NCBI GenBank assembly: GCA_023105745.1
Contig: JALGQZ010000018.1
Location: 19,674,132-19,738,131, forward strand
DNA length: 64,000 nucleotides
Direction of reading: 5' to 3'
From: Austropuccinia psidii
Lineage: Eukaryota; Basidiomycota; Pucciniomycetes; Pucciniales; Sphaerophragmiaceae
Positions 44,484-57,329 of this stretch are shown piece by piece. The notes below the pieces were generated by a model. The model did not search any database and was not told the origin of the DNA. It was given only the letters and a program-made list of their open reading frames with translations. The position numbers and the translations under genes are program-made. Positions within the stretch are counted from its first letter, which is position 1. The number at the start of each line of letters is the position of its first letter.

Positions 44484-45600
44484 AAGATACAGCTTTTTCT
44501 GTATCTGAATGGGTCTGATGAAATTCCCAAGAGACAAACCTATTACGTCCATAATTGGTTTGCAAATGGTAGAAATTATGACCGGAGGTCATAATTTGAC
44601 CACCTGTGTACAATTACAGCCAAAGCTGTATTGTGACTGGACCTCATTCAGATACAGGTTTTTCTGTATCTGAATGGGTCTGATGAAATTCCCATGAGAC
44701 AAATCAATTACGGCCGTAATTGGTTTGCCAGTGGTAGAAATTATGACTGGCAGTCATAATTTGGCCACCTGTGTATGGTTACAGCCAAAGCTGTATTGTC
44801 TCTGGACCTCATTCAGATACAGTTTTTTCTGTATCTGAGTGGGTCTGATTGGATTTCAAGGAGATAAACCAATTACGGCCGTAATTGGCTTGCAAGTGGT
44901 ACAAATTATGACCGGCGGTCATAATTTGCCCACCTGTGTACAATTACAGCCAAAGCTGTATTGTGACTGGACCTCATTCAGATACAGGTTTTTCTGTATC
45001 TGAATGGGTCTGATGAAATTCCCATGAGACAAATCAATTACGGCCGTAATTGGTTTGCCAGTGGTAGAAATTATGACTGGCAGTCATAATTTGGCCACCT
45101 GTGTATGGTTACAGCCAAAGCTGTATTGTCTCTGGACCTCATTCAGATACAGTTTTTTCTGTATCTGAGTGGGTCTGATTGGATTTCAAGGAGATAAACT
45201 AATTACGGCCGTAATTGGCTTGCAAGTGGTACAAATTATGACCGGCGGTCATAATTTGCCCACCTGTGTACAATTACAGCCAAAGCTGTATTGTGACTGG
45301 ACCTCATTCAGATACAGGTTTTTCTGTATCTGAATGGGTCTGATGAAATTCCCAAGATACAAACCAATTACGGCTGTAATTGGATGCCAAGTTGTACAAA
45401 TTATGACCGGCGGTCATAATTTGACCACCTGTGTATGGTTACAGCCAGAGCTGTATTGTCTCTGGACCTCATTCAGATACAGTTTTTTCTGTATCTGAGT
45501 GGGTCTGATGCAATTCCCAAGAGACAAACCAATTACGGCCGTAATTGGTTGGAAAGTGGTAGAAATTATGACCGGTGGTCATAATTTTACCACCTGTTTA
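44484..45600. repeat. Array of seven 165-bp units, each with four palindromes
   Basis: Units start at about 44,484, 44,649, 44,813, 44,980, 45,144, 45,309 and 45,473. Each contains, in order: CAGATACAG..CTGTATCTG around a T-rich loop; CCAATTACGGCCGTAATTGG, a perfect 20-bp palindrome in the best copies; TTATGACC..GGTCATAA around GGC; and ACAGC..GCTGT around CAAA. Units alternate between two types (GTGACTGG..GAATGGG and GTCTCTGG..GAGTGGG), so the array is also a 330-bp higher-order repeat; 44,649-44,979 and 44,980-45,308 are almost identical. The array fills the gap between divergent genes and is flanked by two outward TATAAATA boxes. It could be a bidirectional enhancer, a set of dimer-binding sites for the transposase or another element protein, or a replication-related site. 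Confidence 0.92.
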
Positions 45601-45847
45601 CATCATTACTGGTGGGCTGAATCTCTCACCCACCTATAGGTGTGACTGTACCATCCAATCTAATCACCCATGTAATTGAAGGATTATTCTAAATATACAC
45701 ATTTCCTGACACATAATCCTGCCCTAAATGTGTAATTGTGTTTTATGTCTAGAGGATCTGCAGTTTTCTTTCCTTTGAAACCACAAAACTCATTTCTGCT
45801 CTATTTCTATGGGCTACACCCCCACTTCACTTAATTGGGACCTGCAA

Positions 45848-45855
45848 TATAAATA
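45848..45855 (+). promoter_or_regulatory. TATAAATA box of accessory gene A2
   Basis: Perfect TATAAATA 94 bases before the ATG at 45,949, followed by a pyrimidine-rich stretch typical of fungal transcription starts. Confidence 0.65.
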
Positions 45856-45948
45856 GAGCTGTTTTGCCCGTGTTTTCCCTAAGTCCCTCTGTTTTTAACC
45901 TCTGTTGGCCATTCAAATCCCTCTCCTCCCAGTATAATACCCAATACT

Positions 45949-48831
45949 ATGAAGCCACCCCAACAACCTTATTCCGATGTGTCATTTGATGAAATGTTTC
46001 ATAGGGCTTTTTCAAATAACACAGATTTTAATTCATCTTTACCTTATCAAAATGAGGCACCATCCCATTCATCCATCAATTCATTGTCCACCTCAAAGCA
46101 AAGCACTGAACACCAGGAATTTTATGATCTTTTTCACTACCTCAATTCTCCCAATCTAGTCCCACCAGCTCCCATTAGTCATCCTCACATCTTGCCCTGC
46201 CCCCCACCAAACAACATGAATAGAACCCCCCTTCAACTTGGTAAATTTTTTCTGCCCCACGTAATCTCATCCTCAACAATTTTTAATATTATATTTTTAC
46301 CCAAAGTATTAGATATCACAAACACACCAAACATTATTTTGTGTGATCCACACCCAAATACTCCACAAACCCTTCCACCACCCTCATTAATAGAATTTGA
46401 CATGAATAACCCACCCACTCAAGTACAATCCATCTCACCAATTCTATCTTCTGAGCTAACTCACCTCTCCCGTGAAGAATTTTCTCTCAACCACCACCAT
46501 ATCAAGAAAATCCTCAATAATGCCCTTTCTGAAGCTGAAAGGAATCCTGTATCAATTGAGATTAAGGATTATTTGAAAAAGGGCCTTATATTGATTTCTC
46601 AAAAAGAACATGGTAATTATTATTCTTCACATCTGTCCTCAATTTTGTATTAATTTCATCTCCCTTATTGTAGAATTGTCTTCATCACAATCAATCAGTC
46701 TTGTAGATGGCAATGTTGAAGTTATTGAGAGAGAAGTTCCTTCCATACGCTCATCCCAATCATCCCTTCCAGAGGAGGTTGTTCCTGATGGAAATCACAA
46801 GAAAAAAAGGAAAATTCAAAATAAACCACCACCAAATATTTGTCATTTCATGCAACAATCTGTCACTATTAATAATACCCAACAGGTTCTCTCCATGATT
46901 CCTCCCACAAATACACCTTTTGTTGCCATTGTTTCCAGCCCACCCCAATCTATCAATCCTCAAATCTTATTGCAAGCACATCCCAATGACCTTCCATCCC
47001 CTGATACTCCTCGTCATTCACCTACTTTAATGGTTTCCCAATCTCATGGGTCTGATTTCCCACCAATATTCACTGAGGAAGAACAAACTCATCAAGAGAA
47101 TCTACCTAATACAGAAAGCCCACGTCACAACCCTTCTGAACAAAGTGACCACAGCAACATTTGTGAGAGCTCATCAAATTTACCTATTTCAAATGAGACA
47201 CCTATCCACTCAAGAGCAGATGTTCATCAGGTCTCTCCAATTATTTCAGCAGCAGGAATTAAGGTTACAACTAACACCCAGGAAATCCAGTCCACTATTT
47301 CAACACCACAAAATGCACATACTCCTTGTGTCCGTTCATCCCCACATGATACCTCAATTGAACCACCACCCCCGTCATGTGATGATGTTCCTCCTCAATC
47401 AATGGAATCAAGTTCATTGCCTCCATTACATGCCCCAACACCAGGTCTCAATAATCTCAATCAAGAAGTTGATTTTCAGACTCAAAACCCTCCCACATTG
47501 GAAGAGACTCAACAATCTCCCATTTCCCAACCAGTCTCTTCCCCCAATGTTGAATTTTCCATCTTTTCCAATGAATTTCGTCCTCAATTTTATAAAATTT
47601 TCCAAATGTTTAATTCAGGACAACCAACTCAAGCCAAATATCAAACCACGTTTGAAGCAATCAACTCTTTGGTTAAATGGCGTCTTCAGTCTTTGGGTTG
47701 TGAAAAACCTGCACAAGGGAATTTGGACTTCAACCAATGCTCATATTCATATACCAAATGGATTGACAAACTAAGTGATCATAGTTGGTTGCCTTATAAT
47801 AATTAGTCACTACAAAATATTTAAGCTTATCCTATTTCTGAACAGGCTCACCATTTTTGAATGCCACCAAAGCTGAATTTTATGTCTCCCCTCAAATTTT
47901 CAACATGCAAATATATGATGACATTAAATCACCCGAACCAAGTATATCTATTCCTTTTTCTCTGGAGCCCCACGTTTGTAACGAAAAGCACCCTGAAACA
48001 ATTTTTGTTCGTCATCTCATTTATATGGCCCAACCACACCACTTCACCATCATCGCTTGGGCAAAACTCATTGCTGCATCTATATCTGCAACAATGGATG
48101 AATTTTGTATCCCTAAACCCCCCATGACAGCTCCAACCACTCCTGGCAAGGTAAATGCTTATTTGGATATGCTTACATACTTTGAAGGATTGAAGCAACC
48201 TTCTATTCCACCAATGGAGCTTATGTCAACCATCCCCCCAAATCCAAACCCATCTATTAGCAATATAGACACCAAAAAGAATTTGGGTGCTAATTCTGAT
48301 CAACAACTCAAGTCGTTTCAAGATTTAATTTTGGATGTTATGATTTAATACATCATTTTCAAAGCACAGGCAAACATAGAGGAACTTTCCCCTCCCAACC
48401 AATCAGAACAACGTAAACATCCCAAAAATACAAAGAATCAACATCTTGGAAGAGATGAAATTTCCTCATTAATCATTAACCACATACCTCAAAGCATCAC
48501 TCTGTTGGACAATCAAGCATCACAATTGGACCAAGCTAAAAAGAAATTGAGTGAATATCGTAGTCAGCATAATTTTCTTCCATTTGTATATTTCTTAATA
48601 TTAGGTGTTAAGGGTTTATTCACTGCTCACAAAGATCATCGCCATTTTTCTATCTCCAATGCTATGCTTATATTATGTTCTTTTAACATATCTCATCAGC
48701 TTTTTCAGCCATCACCTTCAGATGAGCCTGTCTGGAAAAATCTATCTTTTCACCTCAACTCGTTTTTTTCTAAAGGCATGAATCCAATTAGTGATGTTCA
48801 ACTTGTTCGTCCCCCTCCCAGCATCAACTAG
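45949..48831 (+). CDS. Accessory family A, diverged member A2
   Basis: Exon 1 45,949-46,612, intron 46,613-46,673 (GTAATT..TTGTAG) and exon 2 from 46,674 to about 47,775, mostly Ser/Pro/Gln-rich and probably disordered. A further intron ends at about 47,848 (CTGAACAG). Exon 3, about 47,849-48,345, holds FYVSPQIFNMQIYDD and IRHLIY-type family segments (TIFVRHLIYMAQPHHFTIIA). A short intron (GTTATG..GCACAG) may precede the last exon, which ends at 48,831. The last part, LGVKGLFTAHKDHRHFSISN and PVWKNLSFHLNSFFSKG, aligns with the family A signature of A1 (GVRGLMVCSRDWRKSSAKGA and PIWRRTNAYILDIF). I infer a common origin. No premature stop was seen in exons 1 and 2, so this gene may be intact. 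Confidence 0.65.
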
Positions 48832-49986
48832 CACAATATATCACCAGCGATTTCTTAAATCAATGGGAAGCTCAAGCAACAGTGACATCACTTCTTCCTC
48901 CTAGTCAAAGATATTGTTTGACTTAGTTTTAAATTTATCATGTTTTTAATAACTCTTTTGCAATTGCAATTTTTCAATCCTCACTCTTATTGGCAATCTC
49001 CAACATTCTCCACCACTTAAAACACATTATGTTTGTGAGTTCTCCTCAGGTCTTGAATTATACTACTTGATCATCATTCTATTACAATAATCTTATGATA
49101 GTAGGAAATTCCCCCTTGTAATTGATATTTAATACAATATGATAGTTTTCAAATTTAAATATTAAACTTCTTTCACACTATTCATATGAAATGCAATTTT
49201 CAATATTTTTGGACAATAAATTAAACAATCATATGTTACTAGTGAGCACAAATATCAGAGAATATGATGAATACAAATTTGAAACTTGACCTTTCTATAT
49301 TATATAAACATTTGGGGTTAGTTAAAAAGTATTTGTGGCAACTATTAGTCAAACATAATATCATTAGCCTTTATAACTATTCTTCTGATTATATCTTCAT
49401 AATATAGTATTACCTATTGATTAAGTGAAATTCATGTCAATTTTCAACCATACCTTTTGTGGACCACCTTGATTCTAAGAGCATTCAACCTCAAAATGAA
49501 ACTCTGTATTATAGTACAATTTGTAAATGACATAAGAGGTTCTGTCCATTAAGAATTCTACTTGAAAGAAATTTGAAATTTTTATATAATTGAATTTTTC
49601 TATTAATGTTTCTGAACATGTACAACTAGTTGATATGAAAAGTACACTTTATTACTGAACTAGTAGTTTAATAGTACTTCAACTTGAAAATATAATGTTT
49701 AAATTTGTAAATAAATCCATTGCATATGGATTTTTTAAATTGATGCAAAGTCAAACATCCAAAATTATTACCACAAGATATATTAAGCATTTCCCAAACC
49801 TCATAATTACTACAAAAATACCAATTTAAATTATGAATATATAATACTACATTCAAAAATGAGTAATAATTGATTTTAATATGAATAATGATCCACAATG
49901 TGAGGTTGAGTGTTATTTCTTTGTGAAAATATTTCAGATTTCTGTGAGATAAATGATAGTGAAAACAATATCCTATTTGTCAAATA
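48832..49986. other. AT-rich spacer between convergent genes
   Basis: No supported gene between the ends of A2 and the TET/JBP-like gene. Short frames (for example minus 49,668-49,898) are of AT-rich composition without motifs. Confidence 0.5.
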
Positions 49987-51195
49987 CTAATTACAATTTT
50001 TTTGATATTTGGCACATCGTTGTGCTCTTCCAATTGTTTTATCTACAAAATCTCCTGTTCCCTCTCTCTCATGTTTCTTCACCCATTTAATTAATTCATT
50101 AGAAATTTGAAATGAGCAACCAAAGTGAGTCGTTGTATTGTTGGTTGATACTTCAAGAGGAGGTTTGGTTGTTTCATGTAAGATGTTTTTTGAAGGCCAT
50201 ATTAATTCTATAATACCATTGTTCAATCCAAATTCAAAATCTAAGTTGTAATCTGGAAAAGAAAAACTATGACCTATACATTTGGTTGGTGGTGATACTG
50301 GATTTCCATTTTTGATATCTATGTAGCTGAATAAGCCATATGTAAGATGGTTTGAATCGTTGTCACAATGAGCATGGTTATGAAAATCATTGTAAGTGAT
50401 TGATACATTTGAGAATAATCTTATATTTTCAATTTTGTCTTTATCATTCCATTCAGAGCCGTCCCAACTTGGTAATTGCCATTGTTTCATCAAACGTTCA
50501 TTATTATTAGAACCATCTTTTGTGAATAAATAAAATCTATGAGAGAGAAAGATATTATAACTTGGTAACTTGTTCCATAATTCTTCATCTTTTACTTTTC
50601 TTTCAGACAAACACTTTTTATGTAGTGTATATACTCCTAAAAACAAAGAAAAAAATTAATGTTTTGTTTTTTTAAATTCAAAATTTAATATTACATACCT
50701 GCACTTTTTCCTTTATCATATCCACCTCTAAATCCAAGACATTTCATTTGCCCACCAATTAAGAATTTGTTAGTTTTTTGATGTAGACGGTTTTGTGCCA
50801 TATAATAAAAATCTTGTATTATATTTGATAATTGGAAGGCTACTGAATTTTGATCTTTGATTTTTTCAAGTGAATGTAATTTAATCATACAAACTAAATC
50901 TTTGGTTTTTTCATCTTGGTAGAATCTATAATTATCATTGTTAAACTGAATATGAAACTTCTTTTGATTCTGGACTTGAATTCTCTTGATTTTTGAGTTA
51001 TTTGGAGCTTTTTCAATAAATTCACCTTCTTCTGCTTCTTCAAAAATTTCACCCTCTTCAGCTTCTTCAGAAATTTCACCTTCTTCTATCTCTTCATGAT
51101 ATCCTTGTTCTTCATAACTTCCTTTTTTTGGAAAATGAATGGTTTAAGCGTTTATGTTTGTGAGCCCTTTTGCTGAGACTATTTTGATCCATCAT
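49987..51195 (-). CDS. TET/JBP-like 2-oxoglutarate/Fe(II) dioxygenase
   Basis: Minus strand, start ATGATG at 51,195, stop at 49,987. An acidic repetitive start is followed by a one-base frame change in an A-rich run near 51,130. The main frame then reads through FHIQFNNDNYRFYQ, a helical segment and GGQMKCLGFRGGYDKGKSAG. An intron follows (GTATGT..TTTTTAG, about 50,703-50,640). Exon 2 (about 219 residues) has FSNVSITYNDFHNHAHCDND, in which H-C-D is the iron-binding HxD motif, then GIIELIWPSKNILHETTKPP with the likely distal His, and TTTHFGCSFQIS. In relatives I remember, the last segment carries Arg to hold 2-oxoglutarate; here it is His (codon 50,127-50,125). Enzymes of this superfamily oxidise methylcytosine (TET) or thymine (JBP) in DNA; which base this one prefers cannot be told. 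The decayed relative at 13,740-14,430 shares the same order. Confidence 0.78.
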
Positions 51196-51861
51196 AAAGA
51201 GAGAAAATCTTTTAATACCAAAAAAATATGATATTGTAATACTTGAAATAGTAATATCAAAAGAAATAAAGATAATGAATTGGAATATTCCACCCACTTC
51301 ATCCCTCTTCTTTCTTATAATCCAAATTTCATTCTTCCTCAAACCTAACTTCATTGTTCTCAATTATTAAATATCATCACCCCCCAATCTTTTTGATCAC
51401 CTCAATTGGTTTTTTACTTATTGTATTCTCATCCTTCATTTCACCTGCTCTTTCGCACCCTCAGCTCTTTTGCACTCTCCAATGCTATGGAAACAATCAG
51501 GGTCATTGACGTTCCAGCGTTGGTTCCATTGATTCTGGTTGTTGGTTAGCAAATCTTTTGCATTTCAAAATTAATAACTGTTGAAACATCTTCAAAAAAA
51601 AATAATTCATCACCACCCTCACTGTCATCATCATGATCATTCTCATTGTCAATCAATCTTAATCAAAATCAAAATCAAGCCATCATCATTAATACCAATC
51701 AATCATCAATCATTAATTCATTAAAAGCTTCAAACAATTCCACTTTAATCAAAAATCGTTCAAATCTTAATAATCTTCATCCTCAAAACTTAAGCAATGG
51801 ATTGTCAAACAGTTAAATTCAAAATCTCAAATCTTACGCCACTCATAGAGCGTTCAGTTGC
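51196..51861. other. Divergent intergenic region
   Basis: About 670 bp between the TET/JBP-like gene (-) and the Pro/Glu-rich gene (+). It is rich in CAATCA- and TCATCA-type runs. A minus-strand frame to 51,363 may be a 5' extension of the dioxygenase gene but has no motif. It probably holds both promoters. Confidence 0.4.
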
Positions 51862-54800
51862 TTGTTAATTAAACAAAAAGCTCAATCCAATACCTTGAAT
51901 TCAATCAAGTCAAAAGAAGAGCCAGTAAAGATCACGATTGATGTCAGTGAAAACCCAGCCACTGATACTGCCGCACCGGCTGAAGCCTCAATTCCCACCA
52001 ATATTCCGATCGAGACGGAATGGCCATCAACTCCGATTGCGGTCAATGCCGTTGAAGGAAAATCCTCTCAGTCTTTAGACTGCACACTTCCTGAAGCCGC
52101 AACCATATCCAAAGTTCAGGAATCTCACAGCACATCAGCAGAAACAGTTGTATACCCACCCAATGCCAATGTTAATGTCAAGCCCATTCAGCCCGCACCA
52201 TCCACAGAGACCCTAGCATTGGAAACAATGTGTTCAACTGAAAGTCCAATGTCTTACTCACCCATTGAGCAGGATTCCCAGCAAGTTTCATCAAGGCGCG
52301 CGACTTCTGAGTCTGCCAAGGAGTAAGAAGAACTAGTCAAAGTTTTGACTGATGCCACCGAAGACCCAGCTACCGATATTCCCGCTCCGGCTGAAACTCC
52401 ATCTTCCAATGTCATCCCTACTGAACGAGATGAGCAGCACGAAGTCCAGCTTACTGTTAATGCTGAGGAAGGAAAACCAGCTCCTTGATTTTGAGAGGGT
52501 CTGCCACTTGAATGTGTAACCATGTCCCAAGCCAACGAGCCTGATGACACATCAGTAAAACCCATTAGGCGTCCAACCATTACTGAGTCGGATGTCGCGC
52601 CAGATCTATCTGTACGACAGCTCACCGAGCTTTAAGTTCTGGAGAAATTGGCTCTGCCTCAATGCTCCACACCTGACCCAGCATCTGATCAAGATCCTCA
52701 GCAAACTTCAGCGGCAGATGCAATCCTTAAGCAATCAGCTACACTGGAAGAAGAACCGATTTTGACCGCATTGGATGCTAGTGAAAATCATGTCAATGAC
52801 ATGGTGGGGCTGCTTGAAACTTTCATTCCCGACAATGTTGAAAATGAGCAGCAGGAAGGCCAGGCCGCCATTGAAGATGAAGAAACATCTGTCCATAAGC
52901 TATCAGAGGGAACACCTCAACCAGTAACCACATTGGAAGCTGAAAAGCCTTGGGACATGTTGGCTGAAGAGACGAAGCTCCTGCAAGAGGAAGAGCCAGC
53001 GCCGGCTGAAGAGACGGAGCTCCTGCAAGAGGAAGAGTCGAAGCTCCTGCAAGAGGGGAGCCAGTTCAAAATATTTCTGGAACCACGCCTGCGGATCCAT
53101 CGGCACCCATTGAAACAACAAAGTCCCTTCTAATGACTGAACAGGAGGAGCTGTTAGTCAAGATTGCTCAAGAGGATGGTCCTGCATTGCATGTGACTAT
53201 GCCACCTGCCTCTCAAACCGACAAGCAGGATGACATCCCTACTGAACAAGTCAAGCCACCTTCCCACCCTGCCGCCGAGTCCTTATCCACTGGGTCACTA
53301 GCTGCCACGTCCACAGAGACAGTCTCTCTATCCGAGAGTGAAACTAACAGCAACATTGTGGTCCCAAACAACCAAGAGAAGGAAGGCGTAGATCTTGTCA
53401 GATCTTCATGTGACACTGAACTCAACCATGAAGCCTCACAAGAACCAGTGGCCACTTTTATTAAATAATCTGCCATTCACACACATGCTAAAAAAGCAGT
53501 CCTAAGTGCAGTTCATGTACCAAGTACCGTCACACCCAGCGCAGGCGATGATTCCAGAAACTTGGGAGCAGCGAATTCAAGCGAACAAATGACGGGTGAG
53601 CCATATGTTTTTTTTTTGGAGCTTTTCTTACCAAGCAGTCTTACCATGACCCACTTATATCCAATGCAGAACAACTATGTGAGATTCAACAAGGTATGAG
53701 AGAAGTCAACAAAGCCGACAAGTCCAAGCGTGCAAACACAAGGACCCACCCTGATCAAGCCGCTCCCGCGACCATTGTCTCACCTTCTGACCCAGCTCCA
53801 TTTCTTGGCCAAGCCACTTGTACGCCCACCTTTCCAACCCACAACCCTTTCTCCCTCTTCCTCAGGCCAAGTAGAGCTGATCCCTTTACTTAACTTTTCC
53901 CCCAAAACAGCTCAAGAAACATCAAAGGAGGAAGCCCTGGCAAGTGCCAACCCGAGTTCAAACCAAGCGTCTTTGGAGCAAAGCGATCCTCAGGCTCCAG
54001 CTTAATGTGTAACTAACTCAGAAGATACTACTCACAACAGTAAGCTTCTTATCCTGCAGCACTTGCGTTACAAGCGTTCTCTTATTTTTGCGTTGTAGTA
54101 GAATGTGTCTCAATTCCTACTACAGAGTCAGAAGTTCAGCCAACGTTGATCAATAAGCCAACGATTTCGATTGATGACACAGTCCCAACTTACCTGTTGA
54201 ACTATGCCTCAACGCCTGCCTTCTTGTCTACCCCGCCCCCCTGAATACTGTCCATCCCAAAGCCCCCAGTCAATCCTACCAATACTAGTAAATGTTCACC
54301 TTCACTGATTGTAACTAACATTACCAGAGAAGTCATCTTACCCCCTGTGATGAAACCGCCAAGCCTCATTTCGTTGAAGTCAAGCCAATGCACATTTTTC
54401 CAAGCATCTGAGTCTGTCGTTTTGATTTGTTCTTCAACTCTTACTCCACGCCCTCAGCACGGTGGAGAATGTGAACCCACCCATGGCAATACCTTGTGTT
54501 TCCGCCTCTCCTAGTGTTCAAATGCATGCTTCATTGATTTTTCCACAGGCAACTCCAAAGGCTGAGTTATGTCCGGCTGCATCAGTCAACTCTTGCCGCA
54601 AACTTGTCAAACGCGCCACAAATGACAGCTACATGTCACCAACGTTGGCAGAAGCCAAGACACGAATCTTGGCCAAGCCCAAGACTTGCCCAATTTCGAA
54701 CTTTGAATCTCAATCAGCCGCGAAGTCGTTGATCCCTGTTTTGAGCCGCCTGATTTCCTGTAGAGGTCAATCTGATGCAAACATTGCCCCAATCAGGTCA

Positions 54801-55062
54801 CCTAAAAGAGTCCTGAAAGGAGTGACATTGGTTGACCCTAGGGTACCACCTGCATCATCAATGAACTGCTTGGCCAAAGGATTGATTGAAGTGGATAGTT
54901 TTACTCTGATTGACAAACCCAATAAGGCGGCTCACCACAATAATAACCATTTCGGAAGTGCCAAACTCCGGCGGTGGTTGACTAATTCTGTAAAAGAAAT
55001 GCGTAAGTTCTCATTCATAGCCAAGGTATGAGCAATGGGTTTTTACTAGCTTGTTATTCCAG
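51862..55062 (+). pseudogene. Long Pro/Glu/Ser-rich gene of distinct composition, possible captured host gene
   Basis: One frame runs from 51,862 to about 53,057 through stops at 52,324, 52,486, 52,492 and 52,633, then shifts frame and continues from 53,133 to 53,468. Introns with good sites follow (about 53,595-53,669, about 54,040-54,100, 55,026-55,062) and a last large open part covers 54,462-55,031. The protein is repetitive: blocks of about 100 residues begin ITIDVSENPATDTAAPAEAS, VLTDATEDPATDIPAPAETP and ALDASENHVNDMVGLLETFI, and short LLQEEE repeats occur near 52,975-53,055. GC content is visibly higher than in the rest of the element. No domain is recognised; the last part is basic (SPKRVLKGVTLVDPR). 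I infer a captured or ancient host gene, now broken. Confidence 0.5.
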
Positions 55063-57240
55063 TTCAACGCCAACATAGCCGAACAGCAAAATTGACGAGT
55101 TTATCACCGGCTTTGAAGGAAGTGCCCATTGCAAATGGTATGATTAGAGTAGACTTACTTCACAAAGCGACCTGTTCATTTATACCATTGCTCCACAGAC
55201 TTCCATTTTAATGTTGATAGAATGATGGCCAACGTGTCCTCAGGACACAACAATACTGGTAAGTACATCTCTGGCTGTGCGGCCTTTAATGTTTGAATCT
55301 GTGATCATCTGACTCTAGTTTCTGCACTTTCCAACTGAAAGTCTGTGGAATTATTTGACCAGTTAAACTTTGTTAACTCAATTTTTAGAAGTCGGGAATT
55401 TAATTGCAAATAACAACAAGTCTACCATCCAGTTATCCTTGCAGGGTATTTTAATACACTAAAAATTCCTGTTGGTTACCTAATGTCTTAACAATTGACG
55501 GAGGCAATATACGCCCTGGCATTAATCATGCACATCAAACTAGTCCAGCACTTTTGTCTTGCACGTGAGAAAACTAAATTGAACAGTATCAAACAACCCA
55601 TGCCTGATTTTTTTGTACCACCATTACCAATGTATCTTACACACTGCACATATTTTATAGACATTTTTATGTCAACATTGTGTCGGATCAAAAGCTCAAT
55701 AATTTCCTTTAATGTGATTATGGCAACCATTTAAATTACGTGAGTAGTACTTCAAAGAATTGGGCCAAAAATTGAAGATTTTAAATATCAAATGATAAAT
55801 ACAATGAGTATGATCAGAATGCCATAGAAAATGACTTTTCTTCCCATTTGATGCTGTATAAACTAGTCATCATTGTATGAATTTATAATCCCACGTAAAT
55901 AGTAGAGAAGAACAAAATGCAAATAAAACAATGTACTAAATGCAAACCTCAGAAACGTTTATGTATATTAGTATGATTATTGCAAAAAAGTTGGGCTGGA
56001 CAAGTTTTATATGAGTTTGTATAAACAATCACTAAGCGAAGGCAAAGAAACAACCTTGAAGAAATGGTCCAAAAACAAGAATAAACAGCAGTTTGGTTTT
56101 GAAATTTTATTGTATTACAACTTATTATTTGAGTAAATCAGAACAAATAAGAATATTAGATATATAGCATAATAAGAAAAAACAAATTCATTAATTTAAT
56201 TAATAAAAATCAAGCATGTGTATATTAATGAAGTAAAATAAGTTTATGAGAAATGATTAACTCATTTAACTAAGATTTTTACACTAACTGATGGCCAATT
56301 AATAAAATTATTTTTCAAATAATGATAAAAAAAAGTTTATATTCAATTTTGATATATGAAGCTATATTAATTTTGAAATAATTTGAAATTATAATTGAAT
56401 AGATAAAAATCATAATCTTGAGTAAGATAAATAATATTCAGAATTTGAATTTTAATAATATTTAAAACTATAATAAATTGAAATAGAGATAATTTTAATA
56501 TTGTTTTAAAAAATGTTCAAAAATTAATAGATATTTAATTACTATAAAACAAACTAACTCTCTTTAAAATATGAAAGGAAAATATATAATGAAAAGAAAA
56601 TTGAGTCAGTAAATTCAAAGTACCAAAAAAATATATGGTTTTAAACATTTTATCATTTTATATATAGAAATGAAAATAAAATAATAAAAAGTAAAAATAA
56701 TATCAATAATAATAATAATTAAAAATTTCAAAATTGGATTGTTTAATGAAATTTGTGTTTTAATTAAAACTTTAAAAATAAATATAAAATTAAATTATTT
56801 TATAAGATTTTATTAATTTTTTTTTGGGTGTAGGTAAACACACATAAGCCCTTACATGTTTTTACCAATTTATGGCCAAAACATGTAATTTTATGGTAAA
56901 AACACGTAAGTGACCTCATTTTTCAAAAAGAATTCCTCAGGATCAGTTTTGAGGTTTTTTTTTAATTTGTTTTGCCATATTTTTCCTGACATGGGATGTC
57001 AATTTCGACAAATTTTTTCATAATTTTTTTTTTGGCCCAATTTGGCAAAATGACTTATTTTTTTAAAAAAAATTCATTAAATATGTTCCCACTTATGAAT
57101 TTCCAAAATTTGTTTTTTCAAAAGAAAGGGAAAAATCTTAAGAATAAAAAACCAGAAGCCAATAATTTTGGGATTTTTTTTGTGCCAGGACATTTGTAGG
57201 CCCAAAAAGTCCTTTTTTTTACATTTTCTGTTCATGTTGG
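55063..57240. other. AT-rich right subterminal region, no supported gene
   Basis: Possible further small exons of the preceding gene up to about 55,320 (donors GTATGA at about 55,138 and GTAAGT at about 55,259). After 55,750 the DNA is extremely AT-rich. Opposite-strand frames at 55,488-55,734 mirror each other and neither has a motif. Confidence 0.45.
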
Positions 57241-57329
57241 TAATTCAATTGAAAATGCCATTTATGACATAAATTGAATTCAAAGTTTAATTTATTATGA
57301 GTGGAAGTTAAAATTTAATTTGTGGAATT

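Noticed and set aside
44484..45600. A centromeric or telomeric satellite, or a CRISPR array
   Set aside because: It is inside a transposon between two genes with TATA boxes, the units contain no variable spacers, and there are only seven copies.
55488..55734. Genes on either strand at 55.5-55.7 kb
   Set aside because: Two frames mirror each other on opposite strands, neither has motifs, splice sites or relatives.
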